Source of the DNA: Lachnospiraceae bacterium
GTDB taxonomy: Bacteria > Bacillota > Clostridia > Lachnospirales > Lachnospiraceae
DNA length: 64,000 nucleotides
Assembly: GCA_017433725.1 (NCBI GenBank)
Contig: JAFRGQ010000066.1
Coordinates: 1-64,000 of the forward strand
Direction of reading: 5' to 3'
Below, in pieces: positions 15,752 to 23,907 of this stretch (positions are counted from its first letter, which is position 1; each line of letters opens with the position of its first letter). Below the pieces are notes generated by a model. That model was not told the DNA's origin and did not search any database. It worked only from the letters and a program-made list of their open reading frames with translations. Both the position numbers and the translations under genes were made by a program.

Positions 15752-18661
15752 ATGTTATCTATTAACATGGATGATGTCATGAACGTCATCTCTTCGATTC
15801 AGTCTTATCTGATCGCAGCAGCAGTTCTTCTCGTCGCTTTTATCATCGTTATGATTCTGGCGGGAAAGATTGCTAAGCCCACAAGGGGCAAAGTCAGAGG
15901 AGCCGCAGCTATAGCGCTTCTTGCAGGACTCTGTGTCATCGTCAACATGATCTGCACAGGTCCGATGAGCACGATGCTTGACCTGATCAGCGGATCCGGC
16001 ACGATCACGGACGAAACTTCTGCAGAAGCACAGGATCTTGCAGTTTCAATCGGTGAGGAAGGCATTGTTCTTCTGAACAATGACGACAACCTGCTTCCGC
16101 TCGCAAGCGGTGATAAGCTGAATGTTTTCGGCTGGGCTTCCATAAACCCGATCCTCGGCGGTGCCGGTTCCGGCGCGCTGAATGATGCGTATCCGACAAC
16201 CGACATCCTCACAAGCCTTGCAGATGCAGGTATCGAGACGAACGCCGAACTTACATCCTTCTACACGGAGTACAAGGCTGACCGCCCGGTAGTCGGAATG
16301 TGGGCACAGGACTGGACACTTCCGGAGCCGAACGTTTCCGTATATTCTGACGATCTCATCTCCAATGCAAAGGCATTTTCCGACACGGCTATGATCGTTA
16401 TCTCCCGCTCCGGCGGTGAAGGTGCTGACCTTCCGGCTGATATGAACGCAGTCGTAGACGGCTCCTATCAGGACGGCACGACCTACACGGCAGGCGTTTA
16501 TGATGATTCCCTGAATGAAGGAAATGACTGGGATGAAGGCGATCATTATCTGCAGCTTTCCAACAGAGAAGAGGAAATGGTAGACCTCGTATGCGAGAAC
16601 TTTGATAAAGTAGTTCTTGTCTATAACGGTGCAAATGCATTTGAGCTTGGTTTCGTAGAAGATCATCCGCAGATCAAGTCAGTTCTCTGGTCAGCAGGTC
16701 AGGGACATGTCGGTATGAAGGCGCTCGGAAAGATCGTGAACGGCGAAGTCAATCCGTCCGGAAAGATGATCGATACATATGTATATGACCTCAAGGCTAC
16801 GCCGTGGTGGAATAACTTCGGCGATTTCAACTACACGAACATGAAAGAGTTCGAGTACACATCCGTAGGTTTCACAGGAACGGAGTCCACTGCTGTTCCC
16901 GGTTTTGTAAACTATGTGGAAGGCATCTATGTAGGTTACAGATTCTATGAGACCGCAGCGGCGGAAGGCTTCATAGATTATGATAAGGTCGTACAGTATC
17001 CGTTCGGTTACGGTATGTCCTACACAACATTTGAGCAGAAGATGGGTGACATCAAGGAATCCAACGGCCAGATCAGTATCGACGTTGAAGTTACAAATAC
17101 CGGCGATGTTGCAGGCAAGGAAGTAGTAGAAGTTTACTACAATCCGCCTTATACGAACGGCGGCATCGAGAAGGCTTCCGCAAATCTCATCGGATTTGAG
17201 AAGACGAGTCTCCTTGATCCGGGCGCTTCCGAGACAGTCACTGTTTCCTTTGCAGTGGAAGATATGGCTTCTTATGACTCAAAGGAAATTGGCGGATACG
17301 TTCTTGAGCAGGGTGATTACATCATCTCCATCAACTCGGATGCTCACAACATCATCGACAGCAAGACGTATACCGTAGCCGAAAGAGTAGATTATGTCGG
17401 TGAAGGTAAGAGAGAGAGCGATCTCGTCGCAGCTACGAACCAGTTCGATTATGCAGAAGGCGATATCGAGTACCTCTCCCGCGCAGACAAGTTCGCGAAC
17501 TATGACAAAGCAACAGCAGCTCCGGCTTCCATGGAGATGTCTGAGGATGCCAAGGCGAGCTTCTATAACATCAGCAACTATCTGACAGCTGAGGCAACCG
17601 CCCTCGATGAGGACCCGGATGCCGGTGAAGTCACAACGGGTGCTTCCAACGGCCTCAAGCTCAAAGACATGGTCGGTCTTGAGAAGGATGATCCGCAGTG
17701 GGATACATTCATGGATCAGCTCTCACTGGATGACATGAACGCTCTGATTTCACTCGGCGGTTATCAGACGAATTCCGTCGATTCCATCGGCAAGGTCCGC
17801 ACGAACGACTGTGACGGCCCGGCTTCCATCAACAACAACTTCACGGGAGTCGGTTCCATCGGCTTCCCGGTAGGCGTTGTGGTTGCAGCGACATGGAACA
17901 AGGAACTTGCTCATGCATTCGGCGATTCCATCGGCAAGATGGCAAATGAAATGGATGTTTCCGGCTGGTATGCACCGGCTATGAACAACCACAGAACCGC
18001 ATTTGCAGGACGTAACTTCGAGTATTATTCTGAAGACGGTCTGCTTTCCGGATGGATTGCAGCAGAAGCGGTCAAGGGCTCTCAGGAGAACGGAGTTTAC
18101 GCTTACATGAAGCACTTCGCGCTGAACGATCAGGAACAGAACAGATGCGATATGGTCTGCACATGGTCCAATGAGCAGGCAATTCGTGAGATTTACCTGA
18201 AACCGTTCGAGATGTGCGTTAAGGAAGCAGACTGCCTCGCAGTTATGTCCTCCTTCAACTACATTGGCAACCGCTGGGCAGGCGGCAGCAGCTCGCTCTG
18301 CAAGACGGTTCTTCGCGATGAGTGGGGATTCAAAGGATTTGTTGAGACAGACTACTTCGGAGTATACGGATACATGAGCTCCGACCAGGCTATCCGCAAC
18401 GGTACGGACCTGATGCTTGTCAACTACCCGACAGCTACCAACGACGTACAGTTCCGCGACACCAACGGCGCTAAGAAGGCTATGAGAGATGCCGCTAAGA
18501 ACATCCTCTACGTTGTAGCGAACAGCCGTGCTTATTATCCGGAGAACCTGAGCGAAGGTATGGCTTCCTGGAAGGTCATGATGTATGTTGCCGACGCAGT
18601 AGTGGCGGCGCTCTGCATCCTGATAGCAGTGAAGTCCTTCGGAAAGAAGAAGAGTAAATAA
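15752..18661 (+). CDS. GH3 glycosidase with reversed domain order and membrane segments
   Basis: 969 residues. Two membrane segments lie at the N-terminus (about residues 17-37 and 48-66) and one at the C-terminus (about 940-960). Between them the GH3 domains are in reverse order: the C-terminal sandwich first (GEEGIVLLNNDDNLLPLASG, SGGEGADLP), then the FnIII-like part (YPFGYGMSYTTFEQ), then the catalytic barrel (GRNFEYYSEDG, MKHFALNDQEQNR, nucleophile Asp867 in FVETDYFGVYGY). This order is known from a few rumen and gut Clostridia beta-glucosidases. The membrane segments suggest it works at the outer face of the membrane, unlike the cytoplasmic GH3 enzyme upstream. AGGGAGGG precedes the ATG. 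A terminator follows. Confidence 0.9.
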   Translation: MLSINMDDVMNVISSIQSYLIAAAVLLVAFIIVMILAGKIAKPTRGKVRGAAAIALLAGLCVIVNMICTGPMSTMLDLISGSGTITDETSAEAQDLAVSIGEEGIVLLNNDDNLLPLASGDKLNVFGWASINPILGGAGSGALNDAYPTTDILTSLADAGIETNAELTSFYTEYKADRPVVGMWAQDWTLPEPNVSVYSDDLISNAKAFSDTAMIVISRSGGEGADLPADMNAVVDGSYQDGTTYTAGVYDDSLNEGNDWDEGDHYLQLSNREEEMVDLVCENFDKVVLVYNGANAFELGFVEDHPQIKSVLWSAGQGHVGMKALGKIVNGEVNPSGKMIDTYVYDLKATPWWNNFGDFNYTNMKEFEYTSVGFTGTESTAVPGFVNYVEGIYVGYRFYETAAAEGFIDYDKVVQYPFGYGMSYTTFEQKMGDIKESNGQISIDVEVTNTGDVAGKEVVEVYYNPPYTNGGIEKASANLIGFEKTSLLDPGASETVTVSFAVEDMASYDSKEIGGYVLEQGDYIISINSDAHNIIDSKTYTVAERVDYVGEGKRESDLVAATNQFDYAEGDIEYLSRADKFANYDKATAAPASMEMSEDAKASFYNISNYLTAEATALDEDPDAGEVTTGASNGLKLKDMVGLEKDDPQWDTFMDQLSLDDMNALISLGGYQTNSVDSIGKVRTNDCDGPASINNNFTGVGSIGFPVGVVVAATWNKELAHAFGDSIGKMANEMDVSGWYAPAMNNHRTAFAGRNFEYYSEDGLLSGWIAAEAVKGSQENGVYAYMKHFALNDQEQNRCDMVCTWSNEQAIREIYLKPFEMCVKEADCLAVMSSFNYIGNRWAGGSSSLCKTVLRDEWGFKGFVETDYFGVYGYMSSDQAIRNGTDLMLVNYPTATNDVQFRDTNGAKKAMRDAAKNILYVVANSRAYYPENLSEGMASWKVMMYVADAVVAALCILIAVKSFGKKKSK

Positions 18662-18700
18662 AGCAGGACATGGAAAAAGCCCCGGATAAAGGGGAGTGGA

Positions 18701-18730
18701 GAGGGACCGCGCATGGGCGGTCCCTCTTTT
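18701..18730 (+). terminator. Terminator of the GH3 gene
   Basis: GAGGGACCGC (18701-18710) pairs with GCGGTCCCTC (18717-18726), followed by TTTT. Confidence 0.93.
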
Positions 18731-18734
18731 GAGA

Positions 18735-18765
18735 TGAAAAAAGATCCGGCCGCAAGGCCGGATCT
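18735..18765 (-). terminator. Terminator of mscL
   Basis: On the minus strand AGATCCGGCC, a short loop, GGCCGGATCT, then a run of T. It lies just past the mscL stop codon. Confidence 0.92.
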
Positions 18766-18780
18766 GAACTTTTATTTAGT

Positions 18781-19278
18781 TTATTTAGAAGCAAGGATTG
18801 TCTTCTCACCTGCCGGATCAACAACAGATGTGCAGAATCCGCAGCGTACAGCTTCGATCGGGATCTCGTTCTTGCAGAACGGGCATGTCTTTGTTGTCGG
18901 AGCTTCCGGTGCCGGTTCTTCTTCCTTCTTGGCAAGACTTGCTGCTTTGTTGAAGGCTTTGATCATCATGAAGATGCAGAATGCTACGATAAGGAAGTTG
19001 ATGACTTTAGTGATGAACACACCGTAATTCAGTGTGGATGCACCGGCTTCCTTAGCTGCTGCGAGTGTGGCGTATGTATTGCCGTCGAGAGGGAGGAACC
19101 AGTTATCGAAGTTGATTCCACCGGTGATCATTGTGATGAGCGGCATGAGAATGTCATCGACGATAGAGCTTACGATGCTTCCGAAAGCGCCGCCGATGAT
19201 AACACCGACTGCCATATCAAGCACGTTGCCGCGCATGATAAACTCTTTAAATTCTGCTACAAGGCCTTTCTTTTCCAT
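18781..19278 (-). CDS. mscL: Large-conductance mechanosensitive channel with C-terminal zinc ribbon
   Basis: Pentameric channel that opens under membrane tension to release solutes during osmotic down-shock. The 165-residue protein has the family start EFKEFIMRGNVLDMAVGVII, helix 1, the periplasmic-side loop, and helix 2 (VINFLIVAFCIFMMIKAFN). After a charged linker it adds a zinc-ribbon-like tail with Cys132, Cys135, Cys146 and Cys149 (CPFC...RCGFC), absent from the classic ~130-residue MscL. AGGAGGTAG lies just before the ATG. It stands alone with its own terminator. Confidence 0.96.
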   Translation of the reverse strand: MEKKGLVAEFKEFIMRGNVLDMAVGVIIGGAFGSIVSSIVDDILMPLITMITGGINFDNWFLPLDGNTYATLAAAKEAGASTLNYGVFITKVINFLIVAFCIFMMIKAFNKAASLAKKEEEPAPEAPTTKTCPFCKNEIPIEAVRCGFCTSVVDPAGEKTILASK

Positions 19279-19533
19279 ATTCTACCTCCTCAAAATGAAA
19301 ATGCTTTGGGTACATGGTACCCTGATGTTTCCCGGAATTTCCGATCATGAAATATGTTCGGATCTCCAAAGAAATGACCTCGGCAAAAAACTGCCATATA
19401 ACATTTAAGCACGAAACTATGCGCAAGACAATAAAAAGTTTAGATTTCTGCAATCTTGCCAACTGTGGTTGTGCAAGTTCGAATGTGTCATTATCTTAAG
19501 GGAAAGTGACACTCATTTCGTGAGGTTCAGGAA

Positions 19534-19995
19534 TCAGCTGCGTTTGTGCAGAAGCTCTTCTGAGTCCAGAATTACGGTAAACGGTCCTTCATTGACGAGA
19601 GAGACCTTCATGTAAGCGCCGAAGACGCCTTCCTGCGTATCGGGGAATTGCTCGCGGACTTTGCTCAGGATATACTGATAGAGTTTCTCTGCGTGATCCG
19701 GCGCGCCTGCCTTGATGAAGGAAGGACGGTTGCCTTTCCTGCAGTCCGCGTACAGCGTGAACTGGGAGATGATCAGCAGGTTGCCTCCGACGGTCTCCAG
19801 ATTCAGGTTGGTCTTACCCTCGGAATCTTCGAAGACGCGCAGTCCCAGCATTTTTTTGACCATGGCGTCAGCGGTTTTTTCGTCGTCTTCATCTGAGATG
19901 CCTACGAGGACCAGGAAACCTTTTCCGATCTTTCCCACAGTTTTTTCGTCAACATCGACCCGGGCGCTGCTGACACATTGTATTACAAATCTCAT
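19534..19995 (-). CDS. dtd: D-aminoacyl-tRNA deacylase
   Basis: Removes D-amino acids, and glycine on tRNA-Ala, wrongly attached to tRNA. At 153 residues it is the normal length. Seen in the sequence are the start MRFVIQCVSSARV, the active-site SQFTLYADCRKGNRPSF, and NEGPFT as a variant of the cross-subunit Gly-cisPro motif (usually GPVT). I chose the ATG at 19995 because TGGAGGTAA precedes it; four extra codons upstream overlap that site. Three 40-bp tandem repeats lie just upstream. Confidence 0.95.
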   Translation of the reverse strand: MRFVIQCVSSARVDVDEKTVGKIGKGFLVLVGISDEDDEKTADAMVKKMLGLRVFEDSEGKTNLNLETVGGNLLIISQFTLYADCRKGNRPSFIKAGAPDHAEKLYQYILSKVREQFPDTQEGVFGAYMKVSLVNEGPFTVILDSEELLHKRS

Positions 19996-20030
19996 TTTTA
20001 CCTCCATAGAGAGTAATAACCGACGTTACG

Positions 20031-20150
20031 GTGCGAAGCAGAAGAGAATTCTCAGTTCGCAATTTATTATGTAGCAAAGCAGAAGAAAATTTCAGCCGGC
20101 ACTTCATTATGTTGCGAAGCAGAAGAAAAATTACAGTCCGCACTTTCAGG
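20031..20150. repeat. Three tandem 40-bp repeats upstream of dtd
   Basis: Exact 40-bp period: 20031-20070, 20071-20110 and 20111-20150. Each begins with GT-x-GC-A-AGCAGAAGA and ends near TTCATTAT-like sequence. Copies differ at scattered bases. They lie 36-155 bp upstream of the dtd start, in its leader or promoter region. I see no gene in 19996-20300. Confidence 0.85.
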
Positions 20151-20300
20151 TCAATCCTTTTTATTGTATAATGGTCCTACGTTCTTCCGGTTCCGAAAGA
20201 GTATCCCGGCACAAGTCGGGGTATGGCCGGCATTTAGTGCGAATATATTGAGGAAAAAGCTAAAATTGCGCGGCCGCCGGAAGATTTCTATATGTTTTCT

Positions 20301-20906
20301 TTATTGTTTAGCGGCATTATCTGCTTCGGCTTTTATTCTTTCACGCAAGGTCCGAATATTTTTTTGTCTCTTGTGATAAGTTGTTCCGTCTGTCACGTCC
20401 TTCCAGTAGAAATCACCCTTTTCCCAGACCATATAACTATGTCGGCTCCCATTCTTGGGAATGGAAGTTGAGCCCGGATTCATATAAAGGAAATCTTCAT
20501 GCCATGTGCAGGCCGGAATGTGGGTATGGCCGCAAAGCAGGATATCTCCGGGTCTGTGCGGCGGCGGAGCTGCCTCGCCGGCGTGATGTCCGTGTGTCGC
20601 GTAGACGGTTTCGTCACCGAGGAGAAAGACTGCATACTCAGCCATTATGGGGAAATCCAGAACCATCTGGTCGACTTCCGTGTCGCAATTGCCGCGTACA
20701 CACAAGAAATAGTCCTTCAGAGGGTTCAGCATATCGATGATTTTTTTCGGATCATAGTCACGCGGAAGATCATTGCGCGGTCCGTGGTAGAGAATATCGC
20801 CGAGAAGGATGATCCGTTCGGGTTTTTCCTCAGCGATGCGCTCGCACAGCCGCTCACAGTAATATGCGGAGCCGTGTATGTCTGATGCGATTAATATTTT
20901 ATCCAT
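20301..20906 (-). CDS. yfcE: YfcE-type metallophosphodiesterase
   Basis: Calcineurin-like phosphoesterase of the YfcE/MJ0936 group (201 residues), a small cytoplasmic enzyme that splits phosphodiesters in vitro. The metal-binding blocks are in order: SDIHG, ILLGDILYHGPRND, VRGNCDTEVD, THGHH and CGHTHIP. I chose the ATG at 20906 because of the AAGGAG just upstream; a longer frame from 20957 starts inside a dispersed repeat. The physiological substrate of this family is not settled. An 85% conserved 53-bp repeat lies 45 bp upstream. Confidence 0.93.
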   Translation of the reverse strand: MDKILIASDIHGSAYYCERLCERIAEEKPERIILLGDILYHGPRNDLPRDYDPKKIIDMLNPLKDYFLCVRGNCDTEVDQMVLDFPIMAEYAVFLLGDETVYATHGHHAGEAAPPPHRPGDILLCGHTHIPACTWHEDFLYMNPGSTSIPKNGSRHSYMVWEKGDFYWKDVTDGTTYHKRQKNIRTLRERIKAEADNAAKQ

Positions 20907-20950
20907 AATAAATCTCCTTGTTAGCGTTTTATATAACGATTTAAGCGCCA

Positions 20951-21003
20951 TTCCCACTCGAGCAATCTTGGCGTCAGATTGAACCTTTCGGCACTGTAAT
21001 CAT
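20951..21003. repeat. Dispersed 53-bp intergenic repeat, copy 1
   Basis: Matches 46567-46619 at 45 of 53 positions with no gaps. It begins TTCCCACTCGAGCAA and ends GGCACTGTAATCAT. Both copies lie upstream of a minus-strand gene (yfcE here, plsC there). The larger gene-free stretch 20907-21335 also holds a second repeat and the promoter below. Confidence 0.8.
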
Positions 21004-21074
21004 ATCATACCATGTTTGGACGTACGGGACAGCCGGTATTTGCCTTATAGGGCACTTTTTTATTCTTCATCGCG

Positions 21075-21125
21075 TTCTTCATCGCGCAACACTCGTGACA
21101 TGAGTCTATGATACGCGCGCAAAGT
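21075..21125 (-). repeat. Dispersed GC-rich repeat, copy 1
   Basis: Read on the minus strand it gives ACTTTGCGCGCGTATC, then TC-ACGAGTGTTGCGCG, then ATGAAGAA, which parallels 31770-31822 on the plus strand (ACTTGGCGCGCGTATC, GCACGAGTATTGCGCG, GTGAAGAA). Conserved blocks flank a variable centre of about 12 bp. Confidence 0.6.
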
Positions 21126-21199
21126 GAAATTTGGATTCATCGGAAACTTCTGTGATGTTTGAGGACGTTGACACTCACTTCAGACATTAACCTCGTGAC

Positions 21200-21228
21200 T
21201 TGCTAAAAGATGCGATCACTGCTATTAT
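21200..21228 (+). promoter_or_regulatory. Promoter of the sigma-like gene with structured leader
   Basis: TTGCTA (21200-21205), 17-bp spacer, TATTAT (21223-21228). The ~100-nt leader holds a strong stem GCCTCCCGCC/GGCGGTGGGC (21244-21269) and a small stem GGCGA/TCGCC (21311-21325) directly before the GGAGG, which suggests control of translation. Confidence 0.6.
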
Positions 21229-21335
21229 ATCTCAGTGTGAGATGCCTCCCGCCCCTATAGGCGGTGGGCAACAAAATAGTCTCAGTGGGATATGAAATAA
21301 GAAGTAAAGTGGCGAGAATATCGCCGGAGGTGTAC

Positions 21336-21827
21336 ATGAACGAAAGACAAAAAGCCGATCTGGCTGAAAAATATATGCCGCTTGCCATGAGGATCGCTGC
21401 GGAAATGGATGACGGCGCGATTCCGCTCGAAGACCTTACGCAGGAAGCCTTTTTGGGGCTTGTCGCCGGGCTGAACATTATCGCTCAGTATGAGGACAAA
21501 GTGAAGGAAAACATGATCGCACAGTCTCTTGAGCGAGCTATCAGAGAGCAGATCAACATCGCGCAGGAAGAGCAGCGGGCACTCGCGAAACGGGATGACC
21601 AGCTCCTTGTTCAGGTGGAAATTCTGAATCGCAGTATCAACTCACTCACAGAGACGATCGGGACGAAGCCTACGATCGATGAGGTCGCAAATGACATGGG
21701 CGTCTCTCAGGAAACCGTCATTGAGATATTAAAACTCATGGGAGAAACTTTGCCGGAGGGTGAGGCCTATAAGGAGAATCGAGAGTACTGGGCCGATAAC
21801 CCGGCGCTGCGGAAATTTATGGAGTGA
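21336..21827 (+). CDS. Truncated sigma-70-like protein (regions 2 and 3 only)
   Basis: 163 residues. The N-terminal part has the sigma region 2 pattern (YMPLAMRIA...IPLEDLTQEAFLGLV, residues 13-43), and residues 106-136 look like region 3 (GTKPTIDEVANDMGVSQETV). The region 2.3-2.4 stretch that melts and reads the -10 element is poorly matched, and region 4, which reads the -35 element, is absent. It could be a decayed sigma factor, an anti-sigma decoy or a small specialised sigma. I chose the ATG at 21336, which has CCGGAGG before it. The gene has its own promoter and a structured leader, so decay is not certain. It is followed directly by four tandem repeats. Confidence 0.65.
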   Translation: MNERQKADLAEKYMPLAMRIAAEMDDGAIPLEDLTQEAFLGLVAGLNIIAQYEDKVKENMIAQSLERAIREQINIAQEEQRALAKRDDQLLVQVEILNRSINSLTETIGTKPTIDEVANDMGVSQETVIEILKLMGETLPEGEAYKENREYWADNPALRKFME

Positions 21828-21842
21828 ATCGGTTCTTCGGTT

Positions 21843-21950
21843 GATTAGCAGATGCATGCTGTCAGAGAAGATTAGCAGATGCATGCTGTCAGGGAAGATC
21901 AGCGGATGGATGCTGTCAGAGAAGATTAGCGGATGTATGCTGTCAGCAGT
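21843..21950. repeat. Four tandem 27-bp repeats
   Basis: Copies at 21843-21869, 21870-21896, 21897-21923 and 21924-21950. Core: GATTAGCAGATGCATGCTGT, then CAGAGAA. The period is divisible by three and stays open in one plus frame (9-residue unit KISRCMLSE), but that frame has no convincing start. No spacers, so it is not a CRISPR array. It begins 15 bp after the sigma-like stop codon. Confidence 0.92.
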
Positions 21951-21980
21951 GCAACGAATAAAGATTTTCGGATATAAGAA

Positions 21981-22009
21981 CGGGACTGTCATCTGATGTG
22001 ACAGTCCCG
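21981..22009. terminator. Hairpin ending the sigma-like transcript
   Basis: CGGGACTGTCA (21981-21991) pairs perfectly with TGACAGTCCCG (21999-22009). The following TGTTCTATT is only moderately T-rich, so termination is likely but not certain. Confidence 0.6.
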
Positions 22010-22132
22010 TGTTCTATTCATGCCTGCCAGGTTATCTCATAGTCATATTCAAGTATGCCTCAGAGTTCTTGGGGCTGCATGCGCGGTGCTCATGTGTCTT
22101 TTACTGCATACGTCTGCGATACGATTATCGTG

Positions 22133-23806
22133 TCATTTCATCTCCAGAACCACAGCCTGATAGCCGTCGAGCGTTATTTCAGTTTCAGTGAATAAAGGAT
22201 CGAAGGTATTGGTCAGGACCACCTTTCTGATACTTCCGGGAAGCGGCAGCTTCTGAGGCTCATTTTGATAGTTGGCCATAATCAGAAGGGTCTGATCCTT
22301 GCTCTTTCGGAAGTATGCCATGACATTATGCTTCTCTGCAAGATACGGAGTCAGGTCTCCGTGAACCAGCGTTTCCGCATATTCTTCGCTCTTTCTCAGA
22401 CGGATCAGTGACCGGTAATAATTGTATACCGAACCCTCGTCGCCCTTCTCATCCGCCAGATTGAGCTCAGTGTAGTTCGGATTTACGCGGAGCCACGGCG
22501 TTCCCGTTGTGAAGCCTGCATTTTCCGAGGAATCCCACTGGAAAGGCGTCCTTGCGTTGTCGCGCCCGTATTTTTCTATCATATGAAGCGCGTCCGCGTC
22601 TGAAACACCCTGCGCCCGGGCTACCTTGTAGGAATCGATGGAAGAGATATCGTCCACTTCCTCGATGGAAGAGATTTTCAGATTCTCCATACCCAGTTCC
22701 TGCCCCTGATAAATCCAGGGAAGACCTTTGATCAGGAAGTAAACGGTCGCCAGCATCTTCTTTGAGACAACGGACTGGTCTCCTTCCGGGATATAACGGC
22801 AGACGCCGCGGGGCTCATCATGGTTCTCGATAATATTTGAGACAAAGCCGACCTTGTTGAATTTTTCCTGAGCGGTGAAGACACAGGATTTATAGTCGTC
22901 CGGCGTGATATCGACATTTTCCTGCCAACCCTTCCGGCTCTGCCCGAATATTGTCTCGGAGAAGTCGAACATGGAGCTGAAATAACCGTTGTCACCGATG
23001 AACTCCGGCAGCTCTTCATCTTTCTGATTGAATACCTCGCCTACGGTAAAGGCGTTGTGCGGTTTAAAGCATCTGTCACGCATCTCGCCGAGGAAGTCGC
23101 CGATTCCTCTTGCGTCCTCAAGCATTCGTGTGCAGGACGCCATGCTGTCATCACGGTCAGCCGGATAGTTCCTGAACGGCAGAGCTTTCTTGATGTTTAT
23201 GATGGCGTCGAGACGGAACCCGTCAAGTCCTCTGTCGAGCCACCAGTTGATCATTTTGTAAACGTCTTCGCGAAGCTCCGGATTCTCCCAGTTGAGATCC
23301 GGCTGCTTCTTATGGAAGAGATGGAGATAGTAAATGTCGTCGTGTCCCGGAAGCTTGTCCCATACCGAGCCTCCGAAGTACGATCTCCAGTTGCAGAGAG
23401 TAGAAGGATCGTCCGTGCGTTCCAGGTAGAAATACTTGCCGTATTTGCCGTCCGGATCTTCCGCAGCTTTCCGGAACCATTCATGTTCATCGGAGCAGTG
23501 GTTGACGACCAGGTCCATCAGGATATACATATCCCGCTTATGTGCTTCCCTGAGAAGCTCATCCATGTCATCCATGGTGCCGAACCTCGGGTCAATCTTA
23601 TAGTAATCTGCGATGTCATATCCCTGATCTGCGAGAGGAGAAACATAGATCGGGCTCAGCCAGACGATATCGACCCCCAGATCCCTGAGATAATCCAGTT
23701 TGCTGATGACGCCCTGCAGATCGCCGATACCGTCGCCGTCACTGTCGCAGAAGCTTTTCGGATAAATCTGATATGCTACTTTTTCATTCCACCATTGTCT
23801 TATCAT
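22133..23806 (-). CDS. GH13 alpha-glucosidase (alpha-1,4-type by motif)
   Basis: 557 residues, cytoplasmic. GH13 subfamily 31 enzyme that splits small alpha-glucosides entering by transport. Catalytic triad: nucleophile Asp200 (DGFRLDAI), acid Glu257 (FTVGEVF), and Asp330 (IENHDEPR). Calcium loop DSDGDGIGDL lies at 21-30. The residue after the nucleophile is Ala, which in this subfamily goes with activity on alpha-1,4 links, in contrast to the Val of its paralogue at 24828; that is inference from family knowledge. It is last of three genes on this strand, after the AraC regulator, with a 101-nt gap. Confidence 0.93.
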   Translation of the reverse strand: MIRQWWNEKVAYQIYPKSFCDSDGDGIGDLQGVISKLDYLRDLGVDIVWLSPIYVSPLADQGYDIADYYKIDPRFGTMDDMDELLREAHKRDMYILMDLVVNHCSDEHEWFRKAAEDPDGKYGKYFYLERTDDPSTLCNWRSYFGGSVWDKLPGHDDIYYLHLFHKKQPDLNWENPELREDVYKMINWWLDRGLDGFRLDAIINIKKALPFRNYPADRDDSMASCTRMLEDARGIGDFLGEMRDRCFKPHNAFTVGEVFNQKDEELPEFIGDNGYFSSMFDFSETIFGQSRKGWQENVDITPDDYKSCVFTAQEKFNKVGFVSNIIENHDEPRGVCRYIPEGDQSVVSKKMLATVYFLIKGLPWIYQGQELGMENLKISSIEEVDDISSIDSYKVARAQGVSDADALHMIEKYGRDNARTPFQWDSSENAGFTTGTPWLRVNPNYTELNLADEKGDEGSVYNYYRSLIRLRKSEEYAETLVHGDLTPYLAEKHNVMAYFRKSKDQTLLIMANYQNEPQKLPLPGSIRKVVLTNTFDPLFTETEITLDGYQAVVLEMK

Positions 23807-23907
23807 CTTGCTATCCCTCGTATGATGAGCCTTGGCCCCGGATATTCAGGGTCTTGGCTTATTCCTTTACTTAATAATATGTGTTTATTCTTTATCTTGC
23901 GTGAATA

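Noticed and set aside
20164-20376. Plus-strand frame over the 3' end of yfcE
   Set aside because: No ribosome binding site and it overlaps a conserved gene end.
21843-21950. CRISPR array
   Set aside because: The 27-bp units are directly tandem without spacers, and there is no cas gene.
21760-21996. Small plus-strand gene with a 9-residue repeat
   Set aside because: It overlaps the sigma-like gene, starts from a GTG without a ribosome binding site, and its repeat simply reflects the 27-bp DNA period.
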